NCBI GenBank assembly: GCA_003993805.1
Contig: RSEF01000001.1
Location: 209,210,029 to 209,274,028, forward strand
Origin: Himantopus leucocephalus
Taxonomy: Eukaryota; Chordata; Aves; Charadriiformes; Recurvirostridae
Direction: 5' to 3'
Length of the DNA: 64,000 bases
Translations under genes and position numbers: made by a program
The notes under the pieces: model-generated
Databases searched by the model: none
Seen by the model: the letters and a program-made list of their open reading frames with translations, nothing else
What the model was told of the DNA's origin: nothing
Shown: one piece after another, positions 61,284-64,000 of the stretch
Numbering within the stretch: the first letter of the stretch is position 1
Layout of the letters: each line of letters starts with the position of its first letter

Positions 61284-64000
61284 CTGCAAAGTTAAACATA
61301 AAGCATATCTTTTTAATACAGAGTATTTGCAGAAAGTGGAGTCACTGTAACTCTGCCAACGTGCAAGACTGAAAAATTCATGTCTGTAACATGCTGGTAA
61401 GAGCATATGGGTAGGAGTCAAATAATTATGTCTTCTTTACATAAAACATACAACACACATGTTGACTAGTCTATTATGGAACATTTCCATGAATAACTAA
61501 AGCAATTGTAATGAATGATGTATTACGGTTATCTGCAATATACAGAAGGGTTTTCTGGTATTTTACTTCCATTTCTTGCATCTTGCCTAAAACCAGAATA
61601 GCAAACAAAAACTTCCAGGAACATGTTTTGGCAGAACAGAGAAGATAAACATAGTAGTACTGACAGCACCGCCTAAAAAAGCCTGTGTTTACAGAATCTG
61701 AATCTTTGACAGCTGAATCTTTTCTGCTATCTCTTTGGCTTACACACCCTTTTATACCGAACAGAGGAGAGTAAGGCAGAGAACTCTAAAAAGAAAAGTG
61801 GACAATTTACAAAATACTCTAGATGGGATTCCTTCACTTTTCTAGTTTTTAAACTAATTTAAGATGTCCTGCAGCTATTTTTATCACTTTAACCTAAACC
61901 AGGGTTCCTAATGAATCACAGTTTTCCCCTCATGGCCTCTGTTTATTTAGTGTAAATCCAGTCCTGGGAACCCCTCCGTGAAGACCATTCCCAGCAACGA
62001 CCACCCGAAGTGGTCCCTAGTCATTTGGGCTGGAAACACACATGCAGCAGAATACAAATGCCAGCCATGCCATCATGCCACTCACCAAAAAAGGTAGCAT
62101 GAATTCACTATGTGCCTTTTAGGGACATGCAGAATAACCAACTAAATTGACTTTACTGCAGAAAAATCAGAAGAAACTAAAAACTGCCAACACATCAGAA
62201 ATACAGCATAATAAAACACATCACAATATTCTATTATACTAACTACAGGCAAAATTTGTTTTCTGCCTGAATAGCTTTTTTTCTTCTTACCAGTCCAGTC
62301 TTTACCATACTCATCACATTCCACATTTGGGCTTTGGCAGGTTTGGAAGTCTGGGCAAAGCTAACATGTACCTAAGCCAAATGTGAATGAATACAGCTCT
62401 TGTGACTCTTCCATAACAATAATTGATAAGTTGCATTGTCAGTTGAGCACAAAAACTTCCCAAAAGACTGTAATAATAAACATATAGAATAAACCCATTG
62501 AAACACAAACACATTTTCTTTCCTCCCAAACCTAACATTACAATTCAAAAGACCACAGAATCACTGCATCTTTCAGCAGGGCAAAGTTTCAGGAAAAGTT
62601 GAGGCTCTCTTTGACAGATGTCCGAGACAGCAAAGGCAACACTTGGCACGCTCTATGATGCAGTGATCAAAATGTGCTACATTTCAAAATAAAAACCAGG
62701 CACAGAGGATGAGCAGGAGTGTTTTCACTGCATTCATGGGTATTTCACTGCATTCAACATGCTCCATCAGTTCGACTGGAACAGACTACAAAGCTATGTT
62801 ATTCTCAAAGTGGACACTTCCCAAAAATATATAGATTTTTAGGCAACATCTAGCAATCTCACTGAGACTCAACACTTTCTACAAGGCAAAGTGCATGCAC
62901 TTAACAAAAGATAAACTCTCTCCCAAGGATCACTAAGTAAGGCAGATTGAAATTAACAGGCATGCAAAACTGTTAAATGACTTGCCCAGTATCAGGCAGA
63001 ACTGCAGTGCGTACATCTGGAAGCAGCAGCTGGAAGTTTTGATAGCTTACAGAGCATGTACATGGCTTTTGGCACACAGAAATCATAAAGGCTTGCTGGA
63101 GTCACTGGTACAGAAGTGTGGATGCATCTTTTCTTTCTTTTTCATGTACAAAAGTAAGTTTTTTCTCTGCCCTTTAGATTCATTTCTATATACAGCAACA
63201 ATACATCAAATACTTCGCAGTTCAATTAAAAGAGACATTGATATTACTGAAGTAGTTACTACCCATACCAGCAATCGCTGCTAGTCCTGTTGCTAGTTGC
63301 TGCCAGTCAAACTAACTCCACACGGAGCTGAATATGGCTCTTCCCTTCACTCAATGCTATCATGTTTGGGCAGCCTCCATGCCTCACCGGGAGACCTCAC
63401 TTCATATATTGCCCTCTCGACAGCCTCAAAGCTACTGAAACATAACTACTACTGGTCTCACTCAACACTGCTGCAAAGCAAATGAAGTATCTTGGAAAAA
63501 AAGAATCCTACTTCAAACACTATGGCAGAACATATTCATAGGAAGCATACGGCACTGAGAGGAGTCATCTGGGAAGTAAGTGGCTTTGCTGGGCTGAAGC
63601 ACGATGTTATTCACTCCCACAGTTACACATGCAACTAGGAATGGGCAGTAGGTATCACAAGGCTAATTAAAAGATGCCATGCATGTCGTCATGACAGGCT
63701 CTGTGCCTCTGAACAGACCTATGGAGCCACATCAACCGAACATGCTGCAAGCTCATCCCTGGGCTGAAAGCTTCTACTGACGAGAGCCCTGATGTAGCAA
63801 TTCACCTCCCAGCAAAATTAGGAGCTAGGCAAGTAAGTAATGGGCTTTGGCGTTGCAGAGGCAGAAGACGCCAGCAAAGTACCAGAGAGAATCCTGGCAG
63901 ACACATTTCAACAGCCGGTATTACAAGACGCAGAATGCTCTGCTGTGAAAAGACTCTGGGAGATTCTGGGAGAAGCGAGGAGGAGGGTCAGCAGAACTGC
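61284..64000 (-). other. ARHGAP42 intron (upstream edge of window)
   Basis: Incomplete intron preceding the first BAR exon seen. I searched for the preceding BAR coding sequence (EEERRRL and earlier) and did not find it. A ~100-codon plus-strand open frame at 62982-63284 has no recognisable domain. No transposon is seen. Confidence 0.85.

Noticed and set aside
1..64000. CRISPR arrays, operons, prophage or bacterial defence systems
   Set aside because: The window is vertebrate intronic DNA with spliced exons; no such structure was seen.

Overview
This window is intronic vertebrate DNA, almost certainly from a bird. It is AT-rich, has no compact genes, and its recognisable interspersed repeats are CR1 LINEs, including the bird-typical 3' end with the ATTCTRTG terminal repeat. 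It carries the middle and C-terminal half of one gene on the minus strand: ARHGAP42 (GRAF3), a BAR-PH-RhoGAP-SH3 protein. I place 17 coding exons, from 61283 down to 4111. They total 1909 bp (about 636 codons) and every junction has AG/GT splice sites and a compatible phase. The human protein is about 874 residues as I recall it. The missing parts are the first ~104 residues (exons to the right of the window), ~79 residues at the BAR/PH junction, and the last ~55 residues with the SH3 domain (to the left).

Layout in gene order, right to left. 61.3-38.4 kb: three BAR-domain exons separated by very long introns (about 18 kb and 4.5 kb). 38.4-32.0 kb: a 6.4 kb interval in which the expected end-of-BAR/start-of-PH exons cannot be found and which contains the only 100-N assembly gap. 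32.0-24.7 kb: three PH exons and a 40-bp linker exon, with a nested pair of CR1 elements between the first two. 23.5-13.9 kb: six RhoGAP exons, including the one with the catalytic arginine finger. 11.2-4.1 kb: four exons of the low-complexity Ser/Pro/Arg linker leading to the SH3 domain. The final SH3 exons are not in the window.

The rest is intron: short tandem repeats, a few CR1 fragments, and some higher-GC islands with promoter-like or coding-like character (41.3, 45.2-46.3 and 52.5 kb). Seven isolated single Ns occur; at five of them the flanks are near-identical direct repeats, and at a sixth the match is weak. This is the signature of overlapping contigs joined without merging, so those tandem duplications are probably assembly artefacts.

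I found no previously undescribed system. The most useful results are the complete exon model, the frame-based argument that coding exons are lost in the gap, and the set of suspect duplications.
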